NCBI GenBank assembly: GCA_963969345.1
Contig: OZ017769.1
Location: 6,761,725 to 6,825,724, forward strand
Direction of reading: 5' to 3'
DNA: 64,000 bases
Source of the DNA: Turbatrix aceti
Taxonomy: Eukaryota; Nematoda; Chromadorea; Rhabditida; Panagrolaimidae
Both the position numbers and the translations under genes were made by a program. The notes beneath the pieces are model-generated. The model had not been told where the DNA came from. It saw nothing but the letters and a program-made list of their open reading frames with translations, and did not search any database. Shown piece by piece: positions 1 to 10,068 of the stretch. The number at the start of each line of letters is the position of its first letter. The stretch's first letter is position 1.

Positions 1-1853
1 AAATCCCCGACGTCGACGCCGACCGAGTCAGAAAGTTTTCAAAAGTGGTCACGTTCAGCGGGTACGAAAGCGGGGATCGGGTTGAGCAGCCACGAGAAAA
101 GAATTGAACCCAATCAAATTTTGTTTGCCCAGAGACCCCGAAAAGACAACGCACGAGAAATTTGACCACGTCGGCGGGTAACCTGAACCGGTTGCAGCGG
201 TGCAAGCCATTTCGGGCGGCACAAGTCGGCTGGAATGCCGCAGGTATGTCAGCGGCGGCCTCGGACTGGGTGGGCTCCTGGGCGCGCCGGCGCTCTCGGT
301 CCGGTGACAGCGTCGTGTCGTGACATGCCCCGGATGTGGAAGCGTGACATCATGCCTGATTTGTGCTCGTGACAGCGAACAAGCAAGCAAAAAAATCCAG
401 CACAGAATCAGCTGATAGATGCCACGTGTGACGAGCAACGAAAACTATCGGCATATCGTAGAAAACTATCGTGTGTGGATAAAAAAACACGAACAAAAAA
501 CGCGTGTCAAAGGACACGGACCGGCCTTCTCCCCGGAAGTTTGCTAAAACACCGCCGGCCACGAGTCAGACAACAAAGAACAGCAAACATGACAGTCTAA
601 ATCCTGAGGACAAAACGGACAGAAACAAACGAGGACCGTTCGATCGATGGAGGAAACGAGAAAGCCACGACCAGCGGACAACAACGACTGCAGCGTGCTT
701 GCTTGCTGCTTTTTTCGGCCGAGAGAAAACGGACGAGCAAAGAGACAAACGCGCAAAAATTGCGGCGGCGAGGGGGACAGCAGGTGTCGCAGCTGCGCGG
801 CGAGGAGCAACGACTGATCGATCGATCGATCGCGCATCTGCATCAAGTGCGGTGATGTGTGCCGATCGACCCCGTCGGTGGTGGTGGTGGTCAGGGGGTT
901 CGTCCGGCCTGTGGTAACGACTACGATGATGCGGCAGGGTCACCCGCGGTCGTCTCGTCTCGTCTTCGCGCATACTGCTAATTCCCCCCTCCCGCAAGAT
1001 TGGAAGATGGCCTGTGGTGCGGTGCGCGGCGCACGTTCACGTCTTCCCCTTCCCCCTAGAAAGCTAAGCAAACAGAAAAGAGCTGGCTTACCTCCTCGCA
1101 GCGTACGTAGTCTTCGATCGTCTTCCGACCTCCTTCTTTCTTCCGTCAATCGTAGTCGCCGTCGAGGTCGTTGCACAACCGCCAGGGGGCCTTCGCCGGC
1201 CGCAGACGCGGACGCCAAGCGTGTTGACCCGGCGCTCGACACGTATTCTATTTATCGTACAAGCTCGACCGTTCCAGCGACACGCTGCGTCTGGTCTGGC
1301 TAATTGCCGGGTGGTCTCTGGCTCCGCAGAAGCGTGAGTCGTCAATTATCGTCGAGGATGAACGACACTGCCGGGGCTATGGACGCTCTCGTCTGCCCTG
1401 TCCGCTGCAAATTGATGCATCCTACGCAGACGACGACGACGACGACGCATACAAACCAACCGGGTGCCTTTGCCTTCGTTGTCGGGTGTAATTTACGCGC
1501 ATGCAAAATCCCGTAACGCTGTCACCAACCGCCAACCAACAACGGACAGGCGCTTTAATTCAATTTCCGCGAGCAACGCGAAGGCAAAAATTAAGAAAAT
1601 CAAGTGCCAGGCAGCGGAACGGCAGAGACCGGTTGTGGCGTACCGTGCCGTGCACTCTCCAGACACCTCACGACACGGTGCCGGTGCCGTTTCTGCGTAA
1701 ACACCACCGGCACCGTGTCGTGAGGTGTCTGGTTTGCTTTTTTGTCAAACCCCACCCATGCCAACTCAAATCGTATCGTTTTTTACTGTGTTACCCGGTG
1801 CAAACAAGTGCGTATCAAATTAGGATAAGCGTCCGTTTTAAAGCCGTTTGGGT
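1..1853. other. Left-edge region without a supported gene
   Basis: No reading frame here resembles a protein family I recognise, and those present open mostly with non-ATG codons. It holds a short GATC run (816-832), a GTG run near 880, an ACG triplet run (about 1428-1447) and a strong inverted repeat listed separately. On the minus strand a good splice-donor-like sequence (GAGGAG then GTAAGC, boundary at 1092/1091) could end a 5' untranslated exon of a gene lying off the left edge, but no matching coding exon is in the window. Part of 1700-1853 is probably the 3' UTR of GPAA1. Confidence 0.5.
1659..1732. repeat. Perfect 28-bp inverted repeat (hairpin)
   Basis: Arms 1659-1686 and 1705-1732 are exact reverse complements over 28 bases, separated by 18 bases. 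The arms are GC-rich and pairing stops at both ends (T-T outside, C-C inside). It sits about 120 bp beyond the stop codon of GPAA1. It could be a foldback element, a small-RNA precursor or a structured 3' UTR element; the sequence alone does not decide. Confidence 0.85.
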
Positions 1854-3748
1854 TCACGAAGCCTTTTCCTTGACCTCGTCCTGGAGCTTCGGCGGCGGAA
1901 GCATCCAGGACGGAAATCCAGCGATGGCCAGGACAACAGCGGCCATCGGGGTGAGAATGACGACGAGCAGGGGGTAGAGACCGGCGCTGTGGACGACGTG
2001 ATTATGAAAAGCGGTGACAAGGCCGACGCGGGTGTCGATGACGGCTGACTCCAGGCTCGGCACCTGGGCCCCGGTGAGCAAGGCAAGGGCAAACTGTCCG
2101 GCGAAGAGCAAAACCAGGGGATGGACGGTGAGAGCAGCCAGCTGCCGCACGAAGCCGCCGGTGGCAAAGACAGCGACGCCGAGAAGGACGACGTTCAGCA
2201 CGGCTCCGATGACGAGGCTCGGGCTGATGCTGATGAGGCTGAGGGCGCCGATGACGAGGGCGGCTTCGACGAAGAGGAGGAAACGGGTCGCGACTGCTTC
2301 GTCGGGGGATCGACTGAAACATGCTATTAAGAGGCGGACAAATGTGAGCCAATGAACTCACATCGGTACAAAAGACACCACAAGCGATGGAATGAGGAGA
2401 GGAGCGGCCAGGAGAGCCCCCAGAACGAGATCCGGCTGCTCGACGTGCAGGAGGAATTCGATGACGCGGGCATTCGCCAGAGCCGTCATCGTGGCCATGT
2501 AGACACATAACCCAGCAAGGTGGGCGGCAACCAGCGATCGAGGCACGGCAAGGGTCGTTCGGCGGAAATACTCGCGCAGGCCCTGAGAACAAAACTTAAA
2601 TTGCCATCACAAAAACAACAAAAACTCACCAAAAGAACACACGGAAGAATAAAAGCGCCCGCAAACGGCATGTAGTACGCCACAGAGAGAAACTTTCGTG
2701 GCGCGACCAAATAATAGAGGAAGTACGACTGATGCAGTTTCTCCAGGACATTGTTGACGCCTCGGACGCACAATTCCATAACCGAGATCAAACCAACCAG
2801 CGGCAGGTGGCCCTGGGACGCGCGTTCGGGTTCAATCGTGACCGCGCTGATGCCATAGGCGCCGAAAACCGACTGAAGCCCCTCGGCTTCCCTGAAGGTC
2901 TGGTCGTAGATGGACTTGACCAGGGACAGCGCGAGTGCCGGCATGCTGCCTCCATCGCCGACCAGTCCGTTGACCTTGACGCGGGTCACGTGCCGAATCA
3001 TGCGACCCACCACATTGGCAAGATCCAAATTCGGCAGACGACCGTTGACGCCATTCAGCCTCAGGTTGAGGCCTGTGAACGACGATCCAGCGACGTCAAA
3101 GATGTACACGCCGATGATCTCACCCGATCTCAGGCCCAGCGGAGAGGTGGCGATGGCAGGGACCTCGTAGCCGTGGTAGGCGGCAAGCCAGGCCTCCACG
3201 GCGATCGTCGAGGGCTGCGCAAAGAGAACGATGACGTCCCTCGCCCAGTAGACTTTCGCTTTGAGACATTCGGTCGTTGCGAGAGCCAGAGCGACGCCTT
3301 CCATCTTGGCGGGGTCGAGAGGGACGACGATGAGGATCGCCTCGACTGGAGCGTTTCTTTCTGTCCGGAAAATACCGTATATGTTGGTTCCTGCGTCGTG
3401 CGGCACCCTGTACGGCGTTTTCAGAGCATAAGCCTGTTTTCCGACTTCGAGACCCATGTTTTCGAGTTGTTCCTCCACGTAGGCTTCCCCGGTGTCATTT
3501 TTGAACGCGCCATGGAGTTTTCTGGCATGCGCCCTCAGAGCCGCGGCTTGGTCGCATCTGTCTCGAACGAGCCCGGCCAAAAACGCGTTTTCGCTGATCC
3601 TGGTGTCCTCGACGACTTCGGGCTGTGTTATGAAGGCGCCGTAGCCGATGAGGAGGACGTAGCAGAGCAGAGAGATCTGGATGGCCCGACTCAGGATTTG
3701 AGTCACAATTTTGGGCGTACCCCGTCCGCTGAGGGCCAATCTCCGCAT
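1854..3748 (-). CDS. GPAA1: GPI transamidase component GPAA1/GAA1
   Basis: GPAA1 is a membrane subunit of the ER GPI transamidase that attaches preassembled GPI anchors to proteins. Three exons join in frame: 3748-2630, 2582-2362 and 2313-1854, giving 599 residues (human about 621). Introns are GTGAG...CTCAG and GTGAG...TTTCAG. An N-terminal membrane segment (residues about 20-42) is followed by a large lumenal domain with family signatures: SENAFLAG, the block GLEVGKQAYALKTPYRVP, GTNIYGIFR, VYWARDVIVLFAQ, AWLAAYHGYEV and GRLPNLDLANV. LEKLHQSYFLYYLVAP then leads into several C-terminal membrane helices. The ATG at 3748 is the first in frame; an upstream TTG was not used. PIGU, another subunit of the complex, is at 10069-11957. 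The next gene upstream on this strand (the DHHC enzyme) ends 287 bp away, so a shared transcript is possible but unproven. Confidence 0.92.
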
Positions 3749-4035
3749 CTGTCCTGTCAAAAGTCGTTTGTCAGAAACAAAAAAATCTTCCGTGCGCTGA
3801 GTGAGTGAGGCCAGACAGCCTTCGACAAGTACAGACGCGAGTCAGGCAACAACGCTCTTCCAGCTTCCACCGAGGTTGACGAGAGGCGCGGACTTTTATG
3901 TACAAACAAACAAACAAACAACGATGACGACAAAAAAACAGGCGTAAGTAGGAAAAACTGGAAGGACGGACTACGATCTAACATTGATTTGACCAGAAAA
4001 GGCATCGACACGTGTTAGAGAACTTTGTGGATGGG

Positions 4036-4949
4036 TTAGACTGCAAATTCGAAAGCCCGTTCCGTGAGGAAGGGTGTCGCTAGGGGACTGAGCCAGGACA
4101 ACGAGCAGGGCCCGCCGCAGACGACCTGGAGATTCTTCCAGCCCGCTGTCGAGTGGCCTTTTTCGTGTTTGAGCGACTCGATGCCTGTCTGGTCGGATCG
4201 TATACTGGATATCTGGGTGCCAAACATGACCATGGTGAAGATAGAAAAGAGAATCGATTCGAAGAGGAAAAAGATGATAATGACCGCCGTCGCGGGTGGG
4301 GAAAACGCACTGCACGTCTGCCAGTTGTCTTCGATGCAGAGGAGGAACTGCCAGACAGTCCAGTAGAGAGCGTGCAGCGAGACCAGACAGATGTACATCT
4401 GAAAAAAAACCAAAGGTAAAAAAAATAAATTTAATAAAAACAAAAATGTATAAATACCGTAAACAGGATAAAGTACTTCTGATTGCCCTCGCCTACGCAG
4501 TTGTTGACCCATGGACAGTGGTGATCCATGCGTCGCACACAGCGACCGCAGACCGAGCAGTGGTGGGCCCGCTCGGGCCTCAGACAGGAGCACTTGGTAC
4601 ATTTGATGATGTACGCCGGTCCGCCCTGCTCGAGGAGCAACGCCTGCCGGTCGTCGTCGAGCGAGTGCAGAGGTACGGTGCCGGGGTCCGTGAAGGCCGT
4701 CTTGATGTGAGCAGTCAGCGCGAGCCACCAGAGGGTCTGGAAGACGACAAAGTTGGCTGCCTGGTGGAAGGGATACGCCTCGTACGACGACATCATGACC
4801 GCAAAGATGCAAAACTGAGCGTAGCCAAGGAGAAACCACGTCATCGTGACGCAGACGAGGCCACAGGCGTCCCTGTTGAACCACTTGAAGCCACAGCAGT
4901 GGTTGCGCCCGGTGAGGCGCGGCATCCCTACGGTGGCCGTCGTGCTCAT
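4036..4949 (-). CDS. DHHC palmitoyltransferase, ZDHHC3/ZDHHC7 (GODZ) type
   Basis: A Golgi-type protein S-acyltransferase that transfers palmitate to cysteines of membrane-associated proteins. Two exons, 4949-4458 and 4398-4036, join at ...YFILFT / MYICLVSLHA in phase 0 and give 284 residues (human ZDHHC3 is 299). Two membrane helices (about 28-52 and 64-82) precede the TDPG motif (87-90) and the zinc-binding cysteine-rich domain (117-151), with DHHC at 142-145 and Cys145 as the predicted catalytic residue. Two more helices follow, with FGTQISSI and an ETGIE-like DQTGIESL segment. The middle FSPP motif and the C-terminal end in a hydrophobic residue (FEFAV) resemble ZDHHC3/7 more than other DHHC classes. 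Exact orthology among DHHC enzymes was judged from memory of the human proteins. Confidence 0.92.
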
Positions 4950-5693
4950 CGCCTCTCCTCCGCGTCAGACGACCAGCATAACCAGGGCACGCTGCCGGTA
5001 ATTTACAAAAGAGCCGGACGCTGTAAAAGTCAGTTATAAAACAGACCGAACGTCAGGCATTTCTCGACACGAATTACGAAACAAAAGTAACGCGCAACAA
5101 CCTAGCAGCATTCAGAAAGGAACAGTGTTAACACACATCATTTCTGGATGCAGATTTGTTTGCTCAGGCAGAGGCAAAGAATGTCCGGCCCCCTGAGCGC
5201 GATCCAGTTCGTTTCGAGGGCTGCCCCTTGTTACCACCTCCGAGCGTGCACGCAATGAGTCAGCCGACGGCTACAAAAGCACCGCCAAGGACAGAGACAG
5301 CGTTCTTTGCTCGTGAGAAGCGAAACCCGGCGTCAAAAAACATCAAGGAACGTGGCAAAAGGGTTTCAAGCCCCCTCAAATCGAGTCGAGATCAAAATTG
5401 GTCGAGAACGAGGAAAATTGTCTTCGTGCAATAAAAAATCATATAAAAGACGTAAAAAAATTATACATTTGTCCTAACACGAAAAAAAAGTTTAGTTTTA
5501 ACAAATTTTTCGTTTTTTCGGTGTTTTTCGCCTATTCATTTTGTTTTCGAAGAATTTTACGCGTTTGACGCCATATTCGGTGAGAATTTTCCCTAACGGA
5601 GAAAAAACTAATCAGGGAACGGCACAATAATTCAAGTATCGATCAGCAGAACAACTGGTGGTGTACTTCCTCCCAAAACGGTAGAATATTTAC
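4950..5693. other. Intergenic region between DHHC and VAP genes
   Basis: No supported coding exon. The 3' part is AT-rich with poly-A/poly-T stretches (5440-5600). The part next to 4949 should contain the promoter and 5' UTR of the DHHC gene on the minus strand. An open frame at 5156-5434 (+) has no recognisable domain and was not called. Confidence 0.5.
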
Positions 5694-5699
5694 TTTATT
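5694..5699 (-). terminator. Candidate poly(A) signal for the VAP gene
   Basis: TTTATT on the plus strand reads AATAAA on the minus strand, about 350 bases beyond the VAP stop codon at 6046. It is the best canonical signal on this strand before the DHHC gene. No transcript evidence. Confidence 0.4.
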
Positions 5700-6045
5700 C
5701 GTCATACAAAGAAACTTCGACCACTGACAATCGCAACAGGTTGATCGAAACTGGAGTAAAGGTGGTGACTGGGGCGCATTCGAAGACAGACGTTGAAGCA
5801 AGTTAACAACGGCACAGATAGGTGAAGGGCCGTCTCACAAAAATAGGGGAAAGAGAGCGTTGCAAAACAGTATATTCATAGTACACAAGAAGAAGAAGAA
5901 AGGAGAATAGAATAATATTGACCGTACCGTAACGTGGAGCAAAATAGGGACAACAGCGTCAAAACCAGGACGACGAACATTGATGCAGCAATAGAAATAT
6001 CAGAAGTTATCTTCGAACTTGGTCTTTTCTTGTTTTTCCAGCCAC

Positions 6046-6962
6046 TTAGAACATCTTGCCAAGTATCAGACCGATGAGCAGGAAGGCAAAGGCAAGGAGG
6101 GCCATTTGGAGGTGGGAGACGCCGGAGTCGGAATCCATAGCCAGCTGTCGGGTCGCCTTCATCAGCTCGTCCTGGAAAAAGTCCATCGTTTACCCCAAAA
6201 AAATAAACAAAAAATAGGCTTACCCTAAGTTTGCGGTTTTCGGTCTCAAGAGCGTTCTTTTCGGTGTCGAGGCGGCGTCGGAGGACAGATACGTCGTCCT
6301 TTTGCACGCCAGCGCTGAAATTGAGGGTCGGCGGCTCGGCAGCAACAGGAGCCGAGTACTGCTTCGAAGCCGACGTATCGGCGGAATCTTTGGTGGTGGT
6401 GGTGGCAGCAGAAGCAGGAGCAGCGGGAGCCGGGGCCGGGTTGCCATTCGACACGCCCAGAAACTTGAACTGAACACGAAGCTTGGAATCCATCACCTTG
6501 CTGGAATCGACCGCCTTCCAGAAATCCTCGACAGACGTTACATCGGTCGGAGCAACCGCAGACTGGATCATGAACTTGTGCTTGGCTCCATCGCGTTCAA
6601 TCGTGTTTGGGGAATCTACGGGCTGGAGGAGAACGTTGACTTCGGCAGCTGTCTGGGGCCTGATGATGCCGGAATTCGGACGAACACAGTAGTGCTTCGG
6701 AGCGGTGGTTTTCACTTTAAAGTACACCACATTTTCCGTAGGATTGTGCAGGTGCAGCTTGGTGGTTATAACTTCGGTGTAGGGACCTAAAAAATAAATT
6801 GTGTTCGAAAAAGTAAGAAAACAGTATCACTTCTGTCAGCTAACCAAAAAAATTTTAAGTTGGCTGACAGTTCCTATACGCCTCTCAAAAATTCAACGTA
6901 CCGGTAAAAAGAAGCTCCGAGGGAGGGTCGAGGCGGAGGACCTGTGCCAATTTAGTTGTCAT
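6046..6962 (-). CDS. VAPB: VAMP-associated protein (VAPA/VAPB; C. elegans VPR-1 type)
   Basis: VAP is an ER tail-anchored receptor that binds FFAT-motif proteins and builds ER contact sites. In worms its cleaved MSP domain also signals. Three exons (6962-6902, 6786-6224, 6171-6046) give 249 residues. The MSP domain fills residues about 4-125, beginning LRLDPPSELLFTGPYTEV. The core YCVRPNSGII carries the proline equivalent to human P56, and KHKFMIQ is the FFAT-binding strand. A linker rich in Ala, Pro and Thr (GNPAPAPAAPASAATTTT) and a short coiled coil follow. A C-terminal hydrophobic anchor (MALLAFAFLLIGLILGKMF) ends the protein, as in VAPs. Splice phases agree at both junctions. UBR7 is transcribed divergently from about 590 bp away. 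Confidence 0.95.
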
Positions 6963-7551
6963 TGTTCGTATTCACCTGAAAATTAAAAATCAATATCGAC
7001 AAAAATACGCGAAACCGCCAGCAACACGTAAAAACACAACAAAGAGCGCCAACGAGCGCCATGGTCTCGATTCCACTATTCTGTGCAGTGCTTCGTCATC
7101 GTTTTCCTGGTAACGCCTAGAGCAACCGAAAAAAACATCCCGGGAGATGGAAATAACAAAGCTGATGATGACTCGTCAATCGTTGTCAATCGATTTAACG
7201 CGTAAAAGGTGCAGTGCTTACCGGAAATCTAGTAAGACTCGTGTAACGTAAGAGTTGTTAACAATTTTGGTGTACTGAAAGAATCGAAATGCACTAACGA
7301 CAGAAATAGAGTAAAAATATGAGAGAGCACGATGAAATAAGGACACACACGTTCCATGTTTGTATGAGAGTCGATGACAGACAAACGAATGTCAGCTAAC
7401 ATTTATGCACGTTGCAGATTGCGCGCAGCCGGGGAAAAAATATTCGTTGCAAGAACGATCTCAAAACGCGGGATAGTTGTTGTTTGCATACATGCACTTG
7501 CGACTTTTTACGTATTGATCATTCTGTGTTGCACCGCGGAAATCAGTGATT
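6963..7551. promoter_or_regulatory. Divergent promoter region of VAP and UBR7
   Basis: The 589 bases between the two start codons contain no supported exon and must hold the promoters and 5' UTRs of both genes. No clear TATA box or known motif was identified. The reading frame at 7374-7565 (+) overlaps the UBR7 start in another frame and was not called. Confidence 0.55.
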
Positions 7552-8816
7552 ATGGACTCTTCTGACAATAAAACTAACGGAGAAATCGATCAAATTATTA
7601 CTGTCAACGACTTACTGGCTGCTGACATCGAAGACCAGGAGCGATTTGGTGGACTCAACGACGAAGTCTGCACCTACGACGAGGTTTGTTGCACCCCTAT
7701 TTCGCGTTTTTGACCCCACCTTGCTTTAGGGATACACCCGACAGGAGCTTTTCTCGTGTCTGACCTGCTTCGAGGAGACCAAACAACTGGCCGGAATCTG
7801 CTACGCATGTAGCAACGTTTGCCACGAAAACCACGAACTTGTTGAGTTGTACACTCGTCGACAATTCACATGCGACTGTGGAAATGAGAAGTTCAAGCAG
7901 GAATGCCAGCTTCAGGTTGGTTTTTTTGGGTTGGAAGTGTTTATAAACATTTAAATTATTTTAGAACGATAAAAAACGCGTAAATGAGTACAACAAGTAC
8001 ACTGACAACTTCAAGAACCAATGGTGCTCGTGCAAGCTGCCCTACCCTCCTCCCGAAGGCACGCCGGAGTTTGACTCGGAGATGCTGCAGTGCGTGGTAT
8101 GCGAGGACTGGTTTCATTCAATTGTGAGTTTTTTTTTCACTGTTTTCCACTCAAAAACCTCAAAATTTTCAGCACTTGGATAACTACGAAGAAGGCGAAT
8201 TCGAAGAAGTTGTGTGCAAGTCCTGTGTGACCAAATTACCCTTCCTGCTCGCCTACGACGACTACTCGCTGCCCGCCGACGCTGCGACGTCCACCGAGTG
8301 CCGTCTGGCTCCCAGACGCGAATTGACCACCCAGGAGCCGAGAACTTTGTATTTCACATCGTCAAAAGCGTTTCGAGAGTCGCTTTGTCAGTGCGCCGAG
8401 TGCTCAAAGTTGTACTTCGACAAGGAATGCGAGTTTCTGACTGACTACTCCGAATCCGCGGTCAAATACAACATCGATCGCGACGCCCGGGCTTCCCAGG
8501 ATGGCTCAACTGCCATCGAACAGATCTCGAACCAACTAAAACGCAAGTACGGCGACGACGTCAGCGTCGAGGTTTCTCGAAGTGAGTTTTGGCGCTTTGT
8601 GCTTTATTACTCGAGTTCTTCGCGGGACTGATACGATATCCAACGTTTTCAGGCATAAACGGCTTCGTGGCCGTCATGCAGGACGAATTCAACTCGGCTG
8701 TTGCCCGGGGCGAAGTCATCACGCACGACATCGTGAAGCGGATCATTGACCGGACCAAGGAGTTTACAGCGAAGCGGCGTCGACTCGACGACGACGTCAA
8801 AGATGCGGATCTCTGA
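7552..8816 (+). CDS. UBR7: UBR7-type putative E3 ubiquitin ligase (UBR box + PHD)
   Basis: UBR7 proteins carry a UBR zinc domain and a PHD finger and are linked to histone H2B ubiquitination in mammals. Five exons (7552-7683, 7730-7915, 7965-8123, 8173-8581, 8653-8816) join in frame to 349 residues (human 425). The UBR box runs from CTYDEGYTRQELFSCLTC through GICYACSNVCHENHELVELY to FTCDCGN, with the expected Cys/His spacing. The PHD-type domain begins WCSCKLPYPPPEG and includes MLQCVVCEDWFHS. The C-terminal ILxRIxxxxE-like helix IVKRIIDRTKEF and the basic KRRR are also typical. The last 20 coding bases overlap the coding end of the globin gene on the opposite strand. The protein is shorter than the human one, mainly in the linker after the PHD. 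Confidence 0.93.
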
Positions 8817-9933
8817 GGGAGCAGCGTTCGTCTTCGTTGCGATCTCCGTCGAGCGTCGGATGCGGCGTTTTCACCCAGCCGACAACTTCGACTCGTTGCA
8901 GGAACCCTGCAGAGTGTATGTATATCGTAAACAAACTATGTTCGTTGTACCAAAACAAACTATTGTAAAAAATCCTCACCGTTGCGTAATCGGTCAACCA
9001 GGAAGCCGACGAGTGCATGGATGGCAGGAGCGGCGTGCCGATGACGCCGGAACCCGGAGTGTTCTCGAAGCGCATCGGCGGTGCCCTCGCCGATGTCTTC
9101 CCAGAAATCGACGCGTAGCCCGAGGGGCTGGAGACGTCGGTGCGCGCGTCCGATGACGTCGCATCTCGCCGCGATGAGAACCGGCGCGTCGAGATGCGTG
9201 AACGCGTAATCGAGGAGGTCGACGATGAACGCGCCGTGGTCATCTGAAATGTGTGTGGGATCCTTCAATTCTGTGACACGAGACGGATGTCGCGCTCTCC
9301 TCCAGGAAGTTACGGCAGATAAAGGGCCCTGGGGAGTTGGACAGAGAGAGGAGGAACGAGAACGAACGTCGCATGTCCCTGACAGTTGCACACTCTACTT
9401 TTTTGCAAATGGAAAATAAACCTCGATAAAAAAGCAAAATCTAATGCTCATCAGGAACAAAATAGACTAAAAAGCAACAATTGAAATTACGTCTATACAA
9501 AACTACAGTAACATAAACAAACGTAAACGTAAAAAAAGTCCCTACCGAATCCTGCGTGTTCACAAATTGCCTCATCCTTGGCGTTCTGTGACGAGTCGTT
9601 AGCGGTGAACGCTGAATCAAGCCCGTCAAAGTTGGCGAATGCGTCGCGGATTCGGCTGTCTTTTGCGTTGCATCGACGCCAGATTTCCTTGCTGAGGGAA
9701 CTTTTGGACCTGGGTTTGGACGAGATTTCCCGCCAGGCAGCTTTCAGAATAATTTTCTGAAATCGCGATGATTGGATTATTTTTGGGGAAAAAAATGTGC
9801 GCGTTGTCGAAATTTCTGGGCTAGGCATTACCTGGTACGAGGCTAGGATAGGCTGATCGAGGCTCGCGGTGGATGCCGAAGTTTCGAGTGGTGGCCGCGG
9901 CCGATGCCGTTGTGCAGACGATGCATGACCCAT
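8797..9933 (-). CDS. Globin with predicted N-myristoylation site
   Basis: Four exons (9933-9832, 9756-9546, 9243-8980, 8906-8797) join with matching phases to 228 residues. After a 34-residue N-terminal extension, helix A begins KIILKAAWREI and continues EIWRRCNAKDSRIRDAFANF, as in nematode globins. DDHGAFIVDLLDYAFTHLD matches helix E with His107 as E7; IGRAHRRL gives His139 as proximal F8. Their spacing of 32 residues equals that of neuroglobin (64 and 96). VDFWEDIGEGTADALRE and HALVGFLVDRL fit helices G and H. The protein starts MGHASS, the pattern of N-terminal myristoylation, known for some C. elegans globins. Helix G/H contains an unusual basic insert (GFRRHRHA). The start codon is 135 bp from that of PIGU, transcribed the other way. 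The family call rests on fold signatures, not on a search; which worm globin it matches is unknown. Confidence 0.78.
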
Positions 9934-10068
9934 TTCGGATTTCCAACTGTGGGAAATATGCTCGGGCAAATGAGGGAGCGCGTAAAGCCCGCCCGTCGCG
10001 CCGTTTGTTTGTTTTCGACGCTTTTCGAACACGCCCGCGCCGTAACCGAGACTGCGCTTTCAGGCAAA
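9934..10068. promoter_or_regulatory. Short bidirectional promoter of globin and PIGU
   Basis: Only 135 bases separate the two start codons, so both 5' UTRs and at least the core promoters must fit here or overlap the first exons. TTTCAGGCAAAATG just before the PIGU start (CAG at 10061-10063) looks like a trans-splice acceptor next to the initiator ATG. No TATA box was seen. Confidence 0.5.

Noticed and set aside
55..438. Minus-strand 127-codon frame with a signal-peptide-like start
   Set aside because: It opens with TTG, not ATG, has no recognisable domain after the hydrophobic stretch, and lies in compositionally biased intergenic DNA.
2732..3808. Plus-strand 358-codon frame opposite GPAA1
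   Set aside because: Shadow of the GPAA1 coding strand; its sequence has no family signature while the minus strand matches GPAA1 throughout.
5156..5434. Plus-strand 92-codon frame between DHHC and VAP genes
   Set aside because: No domain, and it lies across the likely promoter of the DHHC gene on the other strand.
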